A stretch of DNA of 64,000 nucleotides, taken from Mucilaginibacter sp. SMC90 (GTDB lineage Bacteria > Bacteroidota > Bacteroidia > Sphingobacteriales > Sphingobacteriaceae). Position 1 is the first letter of the stretch, and each line of letters begins with the position of its first letter. Shown in pieces: positions 7,679-16,618 of the stretch. The DNA lies in the NCBI RefSeq assembly GCF_022811725.1, contig NZ_CP094527.1, positions 6,510,001 to 6,574,000 of the forward strand. The letters run 5' to 3'. The translations under genes and the position numbers were made by a program. A model generated the notes under the pieces. It ran no database searches. It was not told the origin of the DNA and saw only the letters and a program-made list of their open reading frames with translations.

Positions 7679-9898
7679 CGACGCTTTTTCGATAGCCGAA
7701 TCAAAACGGTTAACTGCTGTAACGCCTTTTACTTGTTTTAGGTTTTTAATCAGGGTGTCCAAATGACTGGTGTCGTTAACATACAACATCAGCGACCCTT
7801 CAAATATACCATTATCGCTGTCAACTGTAATAGATCTGATGTTTATTTTAAAATCATTTGATATTACGGTAGTAAGCTTGTTGATCAAACCAACCTCGTC
7901 AATACCGGTAATGCGCAAACCGGTAAGGAAAGCAAGTTCCTGCTGATTTGTCCAGCGGGCTTTTACTATCCTGTAACCATAGTTGGCCATTAATTTGGCG
8001 GCATTGGGGCAGTTAGTACGGTGAATTTTGATACCATCGCTCACGGTAACAAAACCAAATACATCATCGCCGGGGATAGGGTTACAGCAATTGGCAAGCT
8101 TGTAATCTATCTTTTGCATATCCTCGCCAATGAGCAATATATCGCTGTCTTTGGCCTTGATATTTTTAATGAGATTTTGAACTTGTTCCTGATCAATTTT
8201 ATCCTGGGGTTTATTATCAATTATTTTTTCGGATGCCTGATATTCTTTCAGGTCCTTCATATCAATAATACCTTTGGCAACATTATAAAAAAGGTCCTGA
8301 GTAGCCTGCAGTTTAAAAAAGTAACTGATCTTTTGCAGGTTTTCAGAATTATAAGTGATCTTGAGCGATTTCATTTTACGCTCCAGGATCTCTTTACCAT
8401 CCTCGGCAATTTTGCGCTTCTCCTCTTTTAAGGCCGACTTGATCTTGGCTTTAGCCTTAGCGGTAACTACAAAGTTAAGCCAATCTTCCTTAGGGGTTTG
8501 TTTGCTTGATGTAATGATCTCTACCTGGTCGCCATTTTGGAGCTTATAGCTTAGCGGCACCAGTTTGTGATTTACCTTAGCACCGATACAACTTGCACCC
8601 ACATCGGTATGGATCTCGAAGGCAAAGTCAAGTGCCGTAGCATTCAGGGGCAGCTGGATCAACGCTCCTTTCGGCGTAAAAATGAAGATCTCATCACTGA
8701 AGAGGTTCATTTTAAAATCATCGATAAAGTCGAGTGCGTTGGTATCAGGGTTTTTCAGCATCTCACGTACTTTTGTTACCCACTGATCAAGACCACTATC
8801 TGTACTGGCTTCTTTGTATTTCCAGTGTGCAGCAAAACCCTTTTCGGCAATTTCGTTCATCCGTTTGGTGCGGATCTGTACTTCAACCCACTGCCCGCGC
8901 GGGCCCATTACGGTGGTATGCAATGATTCATACCCATTGGCTTTAGGCGATGAGATCCAATCGCGCAGCCTGTCGGGATTGGGGCGATACTGGTCGGTTA
9001 CTATGGAGTAAGCTTTCCAGCAGTCGGCTTTTTCATTTTCGGGCGTACTGTCTAATATGATCCGGATGGCGAAAAGATCATACACCTCTTCAAAGGGTAT
9101 CGACTTCTTCTTCATCTTATTCCAGATGGAATGGATAGATTTTGGCCGGCCAAATAAATCAGCCTCAAGCCCCTGGATTAACAACGATTTATTGATAGGC
9201 TCGATAAAGTCACGGATAAAACGTTCGCGTTCGGCTTTTTTCTCGTTCAGCTTATTTTTAATGAACTGGTAAGTTTCGCGCTCCATATATTTCATGGAGA
9301 GGTCTTCCAGTTCGGATTTTATGGCATACAAACCCAGGCGGTGTGCGAGCGGTGCATACAGGTATACTGTTTCAGATGATAGCTTAAGCTGCTTGTCCCT
9401 GGGCATAAACTCCATGGTACGCATATTATGCAGCCTGTCGGCAAGCTTGATCAGTATCACTCTTACATCGTCGGCAAGGGTAAGCAGCATTTTGCGGAAA
9501 TTCTCTGCTTGTAACGAACTGTTGGTATCAAATACGCCAGATATTTTGGTAAGGCCATCAATGATTTTTGCTACCTTTTTACCAAACTCCATCTCAATTT
9601 CATCAAGCGTCATGTTGGTATCTTCAACCACATCATGCAGCAGGGCGCACACTATTGATGTTGTACCCAGGCCAATTTCTTCGGCGGCTATCTGGGCAAC
9701 GGCAATAGGGTGATATATATAGGGTTCACCGCTTTTACGGCGCATATCCTTATGGCTTTCAAGGGCCATATCAAATGCCTTGCGTATCATGCGTTTATCG
9801 CCCTTTTGCAGGGTTGATTTACAGGCACGCAACAGGGCACGGTATCTTTTTAGTATCTCGTTCTTCTCGGCTTCCAGGTCAATCACTAAGTCTTTCAT
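7676..9898 (-). CDS. Bifunctional (p)ppGpp synthetase/hydrolase, RelA/SpoT family
   Basis: A 740-residue stringent-response enzyme. The N-terminal HD hydrolase domain is intact: YIYHPIAVA with His63, and the catalytic pair in LLHDVVEDT (His88-Asp89). The synthetase domain follows with ANGYESLHTTV near residue 330, then a TGS domain (about 400-460), a Cys-containing conserved segment (NCCNPIPGDD) and a C-terminal ACT domain (about 665-735). Both active sites look complete, so it should both make and degrade (p)ppGpp, as expected for the single long RSH protein of many Bacteroidota. The final stop codon lies inside a repeat element. The ATG at 9898 agrees with family length. Confidence 0.95.
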   Translation of the reverse strand: MKDLVIDLEAEKNEILKRYRALLRACKSTLQKGDKRMIRKAFDMALESHKDMRRKSGEPYIYHPIAVAQIAAEEIGLGTTSIVCALLHDVVEDTNMTLDEIEMEFGKKVAKIIDGLTKISGVFDTNSSLQAENFRKMLLTLADDVRVILIKLADRLHNMRTMEFMPRDKQLKLSSETVYLYAPLAHRLGLYAIKSELEDLSMKYMERETYQFIKNKLNEKKAERERFIRDFIEPINKSLLIQGLEADLFGRPKSIHSIWNKMKKKSIPFEEVYDLFAIRIILDSTPENEKADCWKAYSIVTDQYRPNPDRLRDWISSPKANGYESLHTTVMGPRGQWVEVQIRTKRMNEIAEKGFAAHWKYKEASTDSGLDQWVTKVREMLKNPDTNALDFIDDFKMNLFSDEIFIFTPKGALIQLPLNATALDFAFEIHTDVGASCIGAKVNHKLVPLSYKLQNGDQVEIITSSKQTPKEDWLNFVVTAKAKAKIKSALKEEKRKIAEDGKEILERKMKSLKITYNSENLQKISYFFKLQATQDLFYNVAKGIIDMKDLKEYQASEKIIDNKPQDKIDQEQVQNLIKNIKAKDSDILLIGEDMQKIDYKLANCCNPIPGDDVFGFVTVSDGIKIHRTNCPNAAKLMANYGYRIVKARWTNQQELAFLTGLRITGIDEVGLINKLTTVISNDFKINIRSITVDSDNGIFEGSLMLYVNDTSHLDTLIKNLKQVKGVTAVNRFDSAIEKAS

Positions 9899-9985
9899 GT
9901 ACGGGGTATTAGCGGTATTTAATCATAAACATGCAGCAAATAAATATTATTGCAGGTATTAGTAAAATACCAAAAAAAATTACAT

Positions 9986-9993
9986 TATTTTTG
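9986..9993 (+). promoter_or_regulatory. -7 box TATTTTTG before the DUF4294 gene
   Basis: A plus-strand match to TAnnTTTG ending 14 bases before the ATG at 10008. No clear -33 box. It probably drives the three-gene unit DUF4294, gpx and possibly bshB1. Confidence 0.5.
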
Positions 9994-10007
9994 TATTAAG
10001 TAAAAAT

Positions 10008-10622
10008 ATGAAATTTATTGGTTCTCTGTTGCTGTTATGTTGCTTAATGGGTGCTGCGAAGGCCCAAACAGTTACTCCTGCATCTGTAAAACTTGGCAAA
10101 AATGATACCATCAGGACGGCAATGACCAATCTTGACGGCGAGCTTGTACCATGGATAGTTGAGCCAGAAGTAAAAATTGTAGATACCCGCATTTTTGCAA
10201 GCGAGGCCGATAGGCTAAACTATCGCCGTTTGCGCTATAATGTAATGAAAGTGTTGCCCTACGCACGTTTTGCAGGGCAAAGGTACCGCCAGTTACAGCG
10301 CGACCTGGCTGTTACAGCCGATAGGAAAAAACAAAAAGAATTAGTGAGTACCTGCGAGGGTGAAATAAAAAACCTGTTCAACAAGGAAATCAAGAACCTG
10401 ACAATTAGTCAGGGAGAGGTTTTAATTAAGCTTATCGACCGCGAAACCGGGCAAACCAGCTTTGCTATGGTTAAAGAGTTAAAGGGCGGTTTTAAGGCTT
10501 TCATGTTCCAGTCGGTAGCCAGTATATTTGGCCACAACCTCAAAGAAACCTACGACCCTGAAGAACAAAAAGATATCGAGGCCATATTAAACCAGGCCGG
10601 GTATAATTCATACAGCAATTAG
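10008..10622 (+). CDS. DUF4294 family exported protein
   Basis: A 204-residue protein with a clear signal peptide (residues 1-19, ending in GAAKAQ). The mature part, with DTRIFASEADRLNYRRLRYNVMKVLPYA and ISQGEVLIKLIDRETG, matches the Bacteroidota family DUF4294, whose function is not established. It is rich in basic and aromatic residues and has no membrane segment, so a periplasmic location is likely. The glutathione peroxidase gene starts four bases after it, which suggests co-transcription. I can offer no reaction. Confidence 0.8.
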   Translation: MKFIGSLLLLCCLMGAAKAQTVTPASVKLGKNDTIRTAMTNLDGELVPWIVEPEVKIVDTRIFASEADRLNYRRLRYNVMKVLPYARFAGQRYRQLQRDLAVTADRKKQKELVSTCEGEIKNLFNKEIKNLTISQGEVLIKLIDRETGQTSFAMVKELKGGFKAFMFQSVASIFGHNLKETYDPEEQKDIEAILNQAGYNSYSN

Positions 10623-10626
10623 TTTA

Positions 10627-11130
10627 ATGGATAATAGAAGCATTTACCAGTTTAACGTTCACAAGTTAAACGGTGAAGAAATTAGTCTTTCCGAATATAA
10701 CAACAAGGTTCTTTTAATAGTAAACACAGCCTCACAATGCGGCTTTACGCCCCAGCTAAAAGAACTTGCGGCATTGAAAGCCGGTTTTGAAGGCAAAGAC
10801 TTTGAAATCCTTGCATTCCCTTCAAATGATTTTGGTGGCCAGGAACCCCTGGATGGTGAGGCGATAGCCGTGTTTTGTGAAAATTACGGGGCTAATTATC
10901 CAATATTTCAAAAAATACGGGTACGCGGACCCTATGCCGATCCTTTGTATCAGTTTTTTGCCGATAAAAAAGAGAACGGAAATCTACGTTCGGTCCCCCG
11001 CTGGAATTTTCACAAGTTTTTGATCGACAAGACAGGGCATGTGGTTGATTTTTACTATCCTTTTACCAAGCCCAACTCGTCAAAGATCAGGCGAAAGATT
11101 GACCGCCTGCTGACAGCGGCATCTATCTAA
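10627..11130 (+). CDS. Glutathione peroxidase family thiol peroxidase
   Basis: A thioredoxin-fold peroxidase of 167 residues. The catalytic Cys38 lies in NTASQCGFTPQ (the Cys form, not selenocysteine). The conserved FPSNDFGGQEP carries the active-site Gln, and WNFHKFLI the Trp. Such bacterial enzymes reduce hydrogen or lipid peroxides and usually take electrons from thioredoxin rather than glutathione. No signal peptide is seen, so it should be cytoplasmic. The gene is tightly placed between DUF4294 and bshB1; the latter makes bacillithiol precursors, so a shared role in redox defence is plausible. Confidence 0.93.
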   Translation: MDNRSIYQFNVHKLNGEEISLSEYNNKVLLIVNTASQCGFTPQLKELAALKAGFEGKDFEILAFPSNDFGGQEPLDGEAIAVFCENYGANYPIFQKIRVRGPYADPLYQFFADKKENGNLRSVPRWNFHKFLIDKTGHVVDFYYPFTKPNSSKIRRKIDRLLTAASI

Positions 11131-11135
11131 TAAAT

Positions 11136-11143
11136 TACTTTTG
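11136..11143 (+). promoter_or_regulatory. -7 box TACTTTTG fused to the bshB1 start
   Basis: A match to TAnnTTTG with only three bases (CGC) before the bshB1 ATG. If active, it gives a transcript beginning at or inside the start codon. No clear -33 element. Confidence 0.45.
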
Positions 11144-11146
11144 CGC

Positions 11147-11872
11147 ATGCTTAAATTAGATATATTAGTTTTATCGGTACACCCTGATGATGCTGAGTTA
11201 GGTTGTTCAGGTACAATTTTAAAACATATTGCCCTTGGCCATAAGGTTGGCATTGTTGATCTTACCCGCGGCGAACTGGGTACTCGCGGCTCTGCCGAGA
11301 TCCGTAAACAGGAAGCAGCAGCCGCTGCCGAAATATTAGGTTTAGCCGTACGTGAAAACCTGGGCCTTCCCGACGCCTTTTTTGAAAACACCCGCGAGCA
11401 CCAGGTAAAAGTAATTGAGGCCATTCGCAAATTTCGCCCTTCAATTGTAATAACCAATGCTTATCATGACCGCCACCCTGATCATGGCCGTGCTAATGAA
11501 CTGGTTGAAGCTTCGGCATTTTTAGCAGGTTTGCGAAAAATAGAAACATTTGATGCCGATGGTATACTTCAGGATGCGTGGCGGCCGGATATTGTACTCC
11601 ACTTTATACAGGATAATTATATAACCCCTGATATATTAATTGATGTAACCGAACATTGGGATAAAAAAATAGAAAGTATTTACGCCTATGGTTCACAATT
11701 TTATAACCCAAGCTGGGAAGGTGAACCACAAACCTATATTTCAACGCCCGATTTTATTGAAATAGTGACGGGCCGGGCCCGCGAATTTGGCAAAAGTATC
11801 CAGGCAAAATATGCCGAAGGCTTTACAAGCAGGAAAATTTTAGGCGTAGATAATTTATTTAACCTAAAATAA
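11147..11872 (+). CDS. bshB1: Bacillithiol biosynthesis deacetylase BshB1
   Basis: A LmbE-type zinc deacetylase of 241 residues that removes acetate from N-acetylglucosaminyl-malate in bacillithiol synthesis. The metal motif is HPDD (12-15 in LSVHPDDAELGC) with a second histidine cluster AYHDRHPDHGRA. LTRGELGTRG and LGLPDAFF are close to the BshB1 subfamily. The ATG at 11147 is chosen; an upstream in-frame TTG overlaps the promoter box and is unlikely. It lies 16 bases after the peroxidase gene and is followed by a strong terminator. Confidence 0.92.
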   Translation: MLKLDILVLSVHPDDAELGCSGTILKHIALGHKVGIVDLTRGELGTRGSAEIRKQEAAAAAEILGLAVRENLGLPDAFFENTREHQVKVIEAIRKFRPSIVITNAYHDRHPDHGRANELVEASAFLAGLRKIETFDADGILQDAWRPDIVLHFIQDNYITPDILIDVTEHWDKKIESIYAYGSQFYNPSWEGEPQTYISTPDFIEIVTGRAREFGKSIQAKYAEGFTSRKILGVDNLFNLK

Positions 11873-11917
11873 TATTTATTTAACTATAAATTATATATAA
11901 TCTATATAATTCAAATA

Positions 11918-11950
11918 AAAAAGGAACCTGAAATCAGGTTCCTTTTTTAT
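11918..11950. terminator. Bidirectional terminator between convergent genes
   Basis: Hairpin AAAAAAGGAACCTGA..TCAGGTTCCTTTTTT, with an A-run on one side and a T-run on the other, placed between bshB1 (plus) and the small unknown gene (minus). It should serve both. Confidence 0.9.
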
Positions 11951-11971
11951 TTGAAGCAAGTATAATGATAC

Positions 11972-12409
11972 TTATGCTTTAATATATTCAAAGCGATTAT
12001 TCTCATTGCTTCTTTCTCTCCTAAGCTTATTTTCATTAGCTAATTTTAAAAGGATGCCTGAAAGTTCAGACGTTTTAAAATCTGAATCATACTGATCTTT
12101 ACAGTAATTGGCAATGGATGATATAGAACGCTGAGTATCGAAAAAATCTGTACTTAATAACTGATTAAGTATTTTAGTGGCACCTGGCTTTTTACGGCCC
12201 GAAACAGCCCCACCTTCATCCTCAATACGTAATTTCCTTGTTTTTTTACCAAATATTTCAACACCTTCGGCATCTACTTTTTCCGATTCGATCATAACTT
12301 CCAGTAAACGGTCAATTATCCGTACCTGCACAGCTTCAGACTGGAATGAGTTTACAACTTCGGCTACTTCAACCAGTTGCTTCTTTAATTTCTCTATGTG
12401 TTTGCTCAT
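11972..12409 (-). CDS. Conserved hypothetical protein, helical, basic C-terminus
   Basis: Not recognised by name. A 145-residue soluble protein. Residues 1-50 are predicted helical with a heptad-like pattern (IEKLKKQLVEVAEVVNSF), followed by a basic, glycine-rich linker (SGRKKPGATKI). Residues 85-145 (STDFFDTQRSISSIANYCKD...FKTSELSGILLKLANENKLRRE) look like a small winged-helix-type module in which the ELSGILLKL segment could be a recognition helix. DNA binding is thus possible but unproven. It is a single gene convergent with bshB1. The 227 bases before it, up to the lysine aminotransferase gene, show no feature I can name. Confidence 0.65.
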   Translation of the reverse strand: MSKHIEKLKKQLVEVAEVVNSFQSEAVQVRIIDRLLEVMIESEKVDAEGVEIFGKKTRKLRIEDEGGAVSGRKKPGATKILNQLLSTDFFDTQRSISSIANYCKDQYDSDFKTSELSGILLKLANENKLRRERSNENNRFEYIKA

Positions 12410-12636
12410 GGTGATTGAATAGAACTACGCTACTTTAATAGGGTTGCAACAAATCTAATCGGAATAATAACAAAAAATATGGCATATTTTGGAAAAAAAG
12501 TAGCCTATATTAATATCTTTTACTATTTCTAAATAATAGATGGGGTTTTACCTTATTAAATATTAGTTAATTTTATCCGTTTACGGAGCGGGTTTAGCTA
12601 TAACCGAAACGATAATTGCAGTTTTTATCCAACTAT

Positions 12637-13968
12637 CTATAAAGTGGCCGAAAGCTGTTCAAGCATGTCAAGGCCAATATCGATATGGCTTTTTTCAATT
12701 ATAAGTGCAGGACGGAAACGTACACTCTTTTCACCACAGCCAAGGTACATAATATTATTATCAAAACCTTTTTTAATAAAACTATCTCTTGTTGATTTAT
12801 CCGGAAAATCAAAAGCTGTCAGTAGTCCTTTTCCCCGTACATTACTTATCATCGGCTGGCGTTCGGCAATTTCACTAAGCCCGTTTTGCAGGTATTCTCC
12901 CATAACTGCCGCATTTTCGCATAGGTTATCTTCCTCAATTATCTCCATAATTTTGGATGAGCGTACCATATCAACCAAACTCCCTCCCCAGGTTGAGTTG
13001 ATGCGCGATGATACTTTAAACACGTTATCTTCAACCTCATCAATGCGTTTACCGGCCAATATACCGCAAACCTGCATCTTTTTACCAAAAGCTATGATAT
13101 CCGGGCGCGCTTGTTCGCCAAAATGTTCATGGCACCAGAATTTACCTGTTAAACCAACCCCGGTTTGCACTTCATCGTAAACTAACAACGCCTCATACTC
13201 ATCGGCAAGCTCACGCAGTTTCTCTAAAAACTCCTTACGTACGTGGTTATCCCCACCTTCTGATTGTACAGGCTCAATTATTATGGCACATATGTCATCC
13301 TTATTATCTTTAAATGCTTTTCTTATTTGTGTTACCGATAGTTGCTCTCTCTTTAACAGATCTTCATGATTAGCATCACTATAAGGAAAATTCATATAAG
13401 GCACAGATACCCGCGGCCAGTCAAACTTGGCAAACCACTTAGTTTTATTAGGCAGCGTATTGGTAAGACTAAGGGTATAACCCGAGCGGCCGTGAAAGGC
13501 GTGCTCAAAATGCAATACTTTAAAGCCCTTTTCTTTAGTATAACCCCTGGCAAAGTTTTTTTGTACTTTCCAGTCCATAGCCACTTTCAGTGCATTTTCA
13601 ATAGCAAGCGCACCACCGGCAATAAAAAAGGCGTGCGGTAAGTAGTCAGGAATCCCTACCCTATCAAATGTTTCAACAAACTGGGCGTATTGAGTTGTGT
13701 AGATATCTGAATTTGACGGATTAGTTAAAGCCGCAAGCATCAGGTTTTTCTTAAACTCTTCATCATTCAGCATTTTGGGATGATTATAGCCCAGAGGTAC
13801 CGAAGCAAAGCAGGTAAAAAAGTCAAGCAGTGTACGTTTATATTTAGCATCATAAATATAAACACCCTTACTTTTTTCCATGTCAAAAGTTAGGTCGAAG
13901 CCATCGGCCAGCACATGCTTTTGAAGCGATGCCTGGACATCCTGAGGAGAAACAAGTAGGTTGTACAT
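12637..13968 (-). CDS. lat: L-lysine 6-aminotransferase
   Basis: A class III PLP aminotransferase of 443 residues. It should transfer the epsilon-amino group of lysine to 2-oxoglutarate, giving aminoadipate semialdehyde. Subfamily-specific stretches are SVPLGYNHPKM, FFIAGGALAIENALKVAMDWK, HAFHGRSGYTLSLTNT and IIIEPVQSEGGDNHVR. DEVQTG (265-270) holds the Asp that contacts the PLP ring nitrogen, and AFGKKMQVCG (294-302) the PLP lysine, as in the mycobacterial enzyme. It may act in lysine degradation or stress response. A promoter with both a -33 and a -7 match precedes it and is overlapped by a strong palindrome. Confidence 0.9.
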   Translation of the reverse strand: MYNLLVSPQDVQASLQKHVLADGFDLTFDMEKSKGVYIYDAKYKRTLLDFFTCFASVPLGYNHPKMLNDEEFKKNLMLAALTNPSNSDIYTTQYAQFVETFDRVGIPDYLPHAFFIAGGALAIENALKVAMDWKVQKNFARGYTKEKGFKVLHFEHAFHGRSGYTLSLTNTLPNKTKWFAKFDWPRVSVPYMNFPYSDANHEDLLKREQLSVTQIRKAFKDNKDDICAIIIEPVQSEGGDNHVRKEFLEKLRELADEYEALLVYDEVQTGVGLTGKFWCHEHFGEQARPDIIAFGKKMQVCGILAGKRIDEVEDNVFKVSSRINSTWGGSLVDMVRSSKIMEIIEEDNLCENAAVMGEYLQNGLSEIAERQPMISNVRGKGLLTAFDFPDKSTRDSFIKKGFDNNIMYLGCGEKSVRFRPALIIEKSHIDIGLDMLEQLSATL

Positions 13969-13985
13969 ATCAATTGGGTTTATTA

Positions 13986-14016
13986 CAAATTTAGCAAAAA
14001 CCGCCTAAATTCAAAA
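13986..14016 (-). promoter_or_regulatory. Promoter of lat: TTTTG, 18 bases, TAAATTTG
   Basis: On the minus strand, TTTTG at 14012-14016 and TAAATTTG at 13986-13993 fit the Bacteroidota -33 (TTG) and -7 (TAnnTTTG) boxes with 18 bases between. The ATG follows 18 bases after the -7 box. The -33 element lies in the loop region of a perfect palindrome. Confidence 0.6.
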
Positions 14017-14080
14017 TTTAGGCGGTTTTTGAACCGATTGACAAAAAAGTAACTTTAAATTGTTTAAAGTTACTTTTTGT
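13995..14080. terminator. Two tandem strong hairpins between divergent genes
   Basis: The first has perfect 17-base arms (13995-14011 and 14015-14031, starting CAAAAACCGCC) with a three-base loop. The second has arms at 14041-14059 and 14063-14080 (core AAGTAACTTTAAA). Both carry A-runs and T-runs like bidirectional terminators, yet lat and the sensor kinase gene diverge here and neither ends nearby. They may be operator or attenuator structures, or flank an unannotated short RNA. The rest of the 344-base gap shows nothing further. Confidence 0.6.
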
Positions 14081-14312
14081 ACCAAACTCAAAACCGGTAC
14101 ACTTGTTTTTAACTCTGATACTTGAAAAAAGAATGAGCAAAAGCCACTTTTACAACCCGGTAACAAGCAAAGTTATCTGCTGCAGATGCTATTATAATTT
14201 CTCCTCATTTTCATAACCAGCGTTTTCTTTTTGATTAATTTCTGATCAGTTGAATATTTTAATATTAAATTCGTAGCATATACAACCAAAGGGAGTATTA
14301 TATAATTAACCC

Positions 14313-16334
14313 ATGGGAGAAAATCAGTTATCTGCCCTAAAGGCAACATTTAGTAACCTTGTTGCCCTCAACTTGCTTGAAGACTTGCCCGTTGCTGTTT
14401 ATAGCTGCAACAAGGAGGGATATATAACCTCTTTCAACAAAGCAGCAGTAAAGCTTTGGGGTAAAACGCCCGAGTTAAACAAAGACAAATGGCACATCAA
14501 CCGGGAGATATTTGATGCTGATGGTGCCCTGCTAAAACCCGAAGAAATGCCAACGGGCAAGGTGTTAAAATATGGCAAAGCTGTAAAACAGCAGGAAATA
14601 TATATTAAACACCCCGACGGCAACATTAATTGTATATTATCAAATCCCAAGCCCCTTTTTAATGACAGCGGAGAGCTGACCGGAGCCGTCAACATCTTGA
14701 TAGATATTACCGAACAAAAAAATGCCGAATCAAAACAAGGCATGCTGGCATCTATCATCGAGTCATCAGAAGATGCCATTGTAAGTAAAAACCTGGCTGG
14801 CATCATTACCAGTTGGAACTATGCTGCCCAACGTTTATTTGGCTATACCGAAGATGAAATTATAGGCAAGCATATCACAGTACTAATCCCCGAAGACCGC
14901 TATGATGAAGAAGAACTGATCATCAAAAAAATACGGGCCAACGAAAGAATTGAGCATTTTGAAACCATTCGTAAAACAAAAAGCGGCGAAGAGATACAAA
15001 TTTCGCTTACTATATCTCCCATCAGAAACAGCGCCAACCAGGTAATCGGGGCATCAAAAATAATACGTGATATAGGCCGACAAAAAAAATCAGAAGAAAA
15101 GCTGCTGCAATACGCCGAACGCCTGGAGATCTTAAATTCAATAGGCCAGGTTATTTCGGCCGAGCTGGATATTCAAAGCATCCTGCAAAAAGTTACTGAT
15201 GCCACTACCCAGTTATGCGGTGCAAAGTTTGGTGCCTTTTTTCATAATCAGGTTAACGAACAGGGCGAATCGTACATGCTGTTCACTCTTTCAGGAGCGC
15301 CACGGGAAGCATTTGAAAAATTTGGTATGCCGCGCAACACAGCAGTTTTTCACCCTACATTCAGCGGCGAAAGAACAGTTAGGGTTGATGACATTACCAA
15401 AGATCCGCGTTATGGAAAAAATGCCCCGCATTTTGGGATGCCTAAAGGACACCTTCCCGTAGTAAGTTACCTGGCAGTGCCGGTAAGGGCCAAATCGGGC
15501 GAGGTTATTGGCGGTTTGTTTTTTGGCCACGAACAACCCGCAAGATTTACGATAGAGCATGAGCAACTTGTTTTGGCCGTTGCCGCCCAGGCAGCAGTAG
15601 CGCTTGATAATGCAAAACTGTACGAAGATATTAAGCAACTTAATGAAAAAAAGGACGAATTTATAGGTCTTGCCAGCCATGAGCTAAAAACCCCTGTTAC
15701 CAGCCTGAAAGGATATCTGCAGATCATAGCGCGCAATCTATCTCCTGATGATAAAAATAAGCCCCTTGCCAACCGCGCGCTTGAACAGGTGGGTAAACTA
15801 ACCACACTGATATCAGATTTGCTTGATGTTACCAAAATTCAAACCGGTAAACTTCCTTTTACCTACGCCAATTTTGATGTAATAAAATTACTTTCCGAAT
15901 CGAGGGAGATCCTGCAGCAAACAGGGCCGTCTCACGAACTCACTTTAAATCTGCCTTTCAAAGAATTAATTATTAATGCCGATTGCCAGCGCATAGAGCA
16001 GGTTATTATTAACCTGGTAACAAATGCTGTCAAATATTCGCCGAAGGCAGATAAAGTGATCATTGAAGCCACGGTTATCAACAACAAGTTCAGGGTGTCT
16101 GTGCAGGATTTTGGTATCGGAATCCAACCCGATCAACTGGACAGGGTATTTTCGCGCTTTTATCGCGTTGAAAACCTCGCCTCACATATGTCGGGGTTAG
16201 GGATAGGGTTATACATTTGCCAGGAAATAGTTAACCGTCACCATGGCAGGCTTTGGGTTGAAAGCACTTACGGCGAAGGCTCAATCTTTTACTTCGAGAT
16301 TCCAATAAACACGAATGATCTGCACCATGGTTAG
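14313..16334 (+). CDS. PAS-PAS-GAF sensor histidine kinase (orphan)
   Basis: A soluble two-component kinase of 673 residues with no membrane segment, so it should sense an internal signal. Domains in order: PAS 1 (about 14-135, ending VNILIDITEQKNAE), PAS 2 (about 145-265, with GYTEDEIIGKH and IIRDIGRQKKSEEK), GAF (about 275-435), HisKA with phospho-acceptor His456 in LASHELKTPVTSLKGY, and a HATPase domain with N box NLVTNAVKYSP, G1 DFGIGI and G2 GLGIGLYICQEIV. No receiver domain is attached and no response regulator lies nearby, so its partner is elsewhere. The ATG at 14313 follows an AT-rich gap. Confidence 0.92.
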   Translation: MGENQLSALKATFSNLVALNLLEDLPVAVYSCNKEGYITSFNKAAVKLWGKTPELNKDKWHINREIFDADGALLKPEEMPTGKVLKYGKAVKQQEIYIKHPDGNINCILSNPKPLFNDSGELTGAVNILIDITEQKNAESKQGMLASIIESSEDAIVSKNLAGIITSWNYAAQRLFGYTEDEIIGKHITVLIPEDRYDEEELIIKKIRANERIEHFETIRKTKSGEEIQISLTISPIRNSANQVIGASKIIRDIGRQKKSEEKLLQYAERLEILNSIGQVISAELDIQSILQKVTDATTQLCGAKFGAFFHNQVNEQGESYMLFTLSGAPREAFEKFGMPRNTAVFHPTFSGERTVRVDDITKDPRYGKNAPHFGMPKGHLPVVSYLAVPVRAKSGEVIGGLFFGHEQPARFTIEHEQLVLAVAAQAAVALDNAKLYEDIKQLNEKKDEFIGLASHELKTPVTSLKGYLQIIARNLSPDDKNKPLANRALEQVGKLTTLISDLLDVTKIQTGKLPFTYANFDVIKLLSESREILQQTGPSHELTLNLPFKELIINADCQRIEQVIINLVTNAVKYSPKADKVIIEATVINNKFRVSVQDFGIGIQPDQLDRVFSRFYRVENLASHMSGLGIGLYICQEIVNRHHGRLWVESTYGEGSIFYFEIPINTNDLHHG

Positions 16335-16337
16335 CAA

Positions 16338-16618
16338 TTAGAGCGAATTACACGAATTATTCTGATTCGTATCAGGGAACTCGCTTTTAAACTATTGAAG
16401 GAGGATAGATAAGAAATTTTTACACAAATTTTTACAAATTAATCGAATTACACGAATTTCAAATCGGCATCAATAAAAAATTCGTGTAATCCGATTAATT
16501 GTGGCCAATTTGAAAATCAATTCGTGTAAAAATTTTTCAGTCCCTTTCTATTCACAGGTCTGATCATTTTAAAAGCGATTGCCCTGGCATTCATATAAAT
16601 TCGAACCCATTCGTGTGA
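16338..16618. repeat. Repeat family I: ATTCGTGTAAT-type inverted copies
   Basis: The gap holds four or more copies of AATTACACGAATT or its complement AATTCGTGTAA, for example near 16345, 16444, 16481 and 16520. Copies at about 16441-16455 and 16480-16497 form an inverted repeat around a short loop. The last copy (CATTCGTGTGATTAGTG) runs into the TAA stop codon of the next gene at 16619-16621. It is non-coding. Confidence 0.65.

Noticed and set aside
12644..13180. 178-codon frame opposite lat
   Set aside because: Lies entirely within the lysine aminotransferase gene on the other strand and has no recognisable motif.
14399..15835. Three long frames opposite the sensor kinase gene
   Set aside because: All lie in conserved PAS, GAF or kinase codons on the plus strand; no start signals or family motifs.
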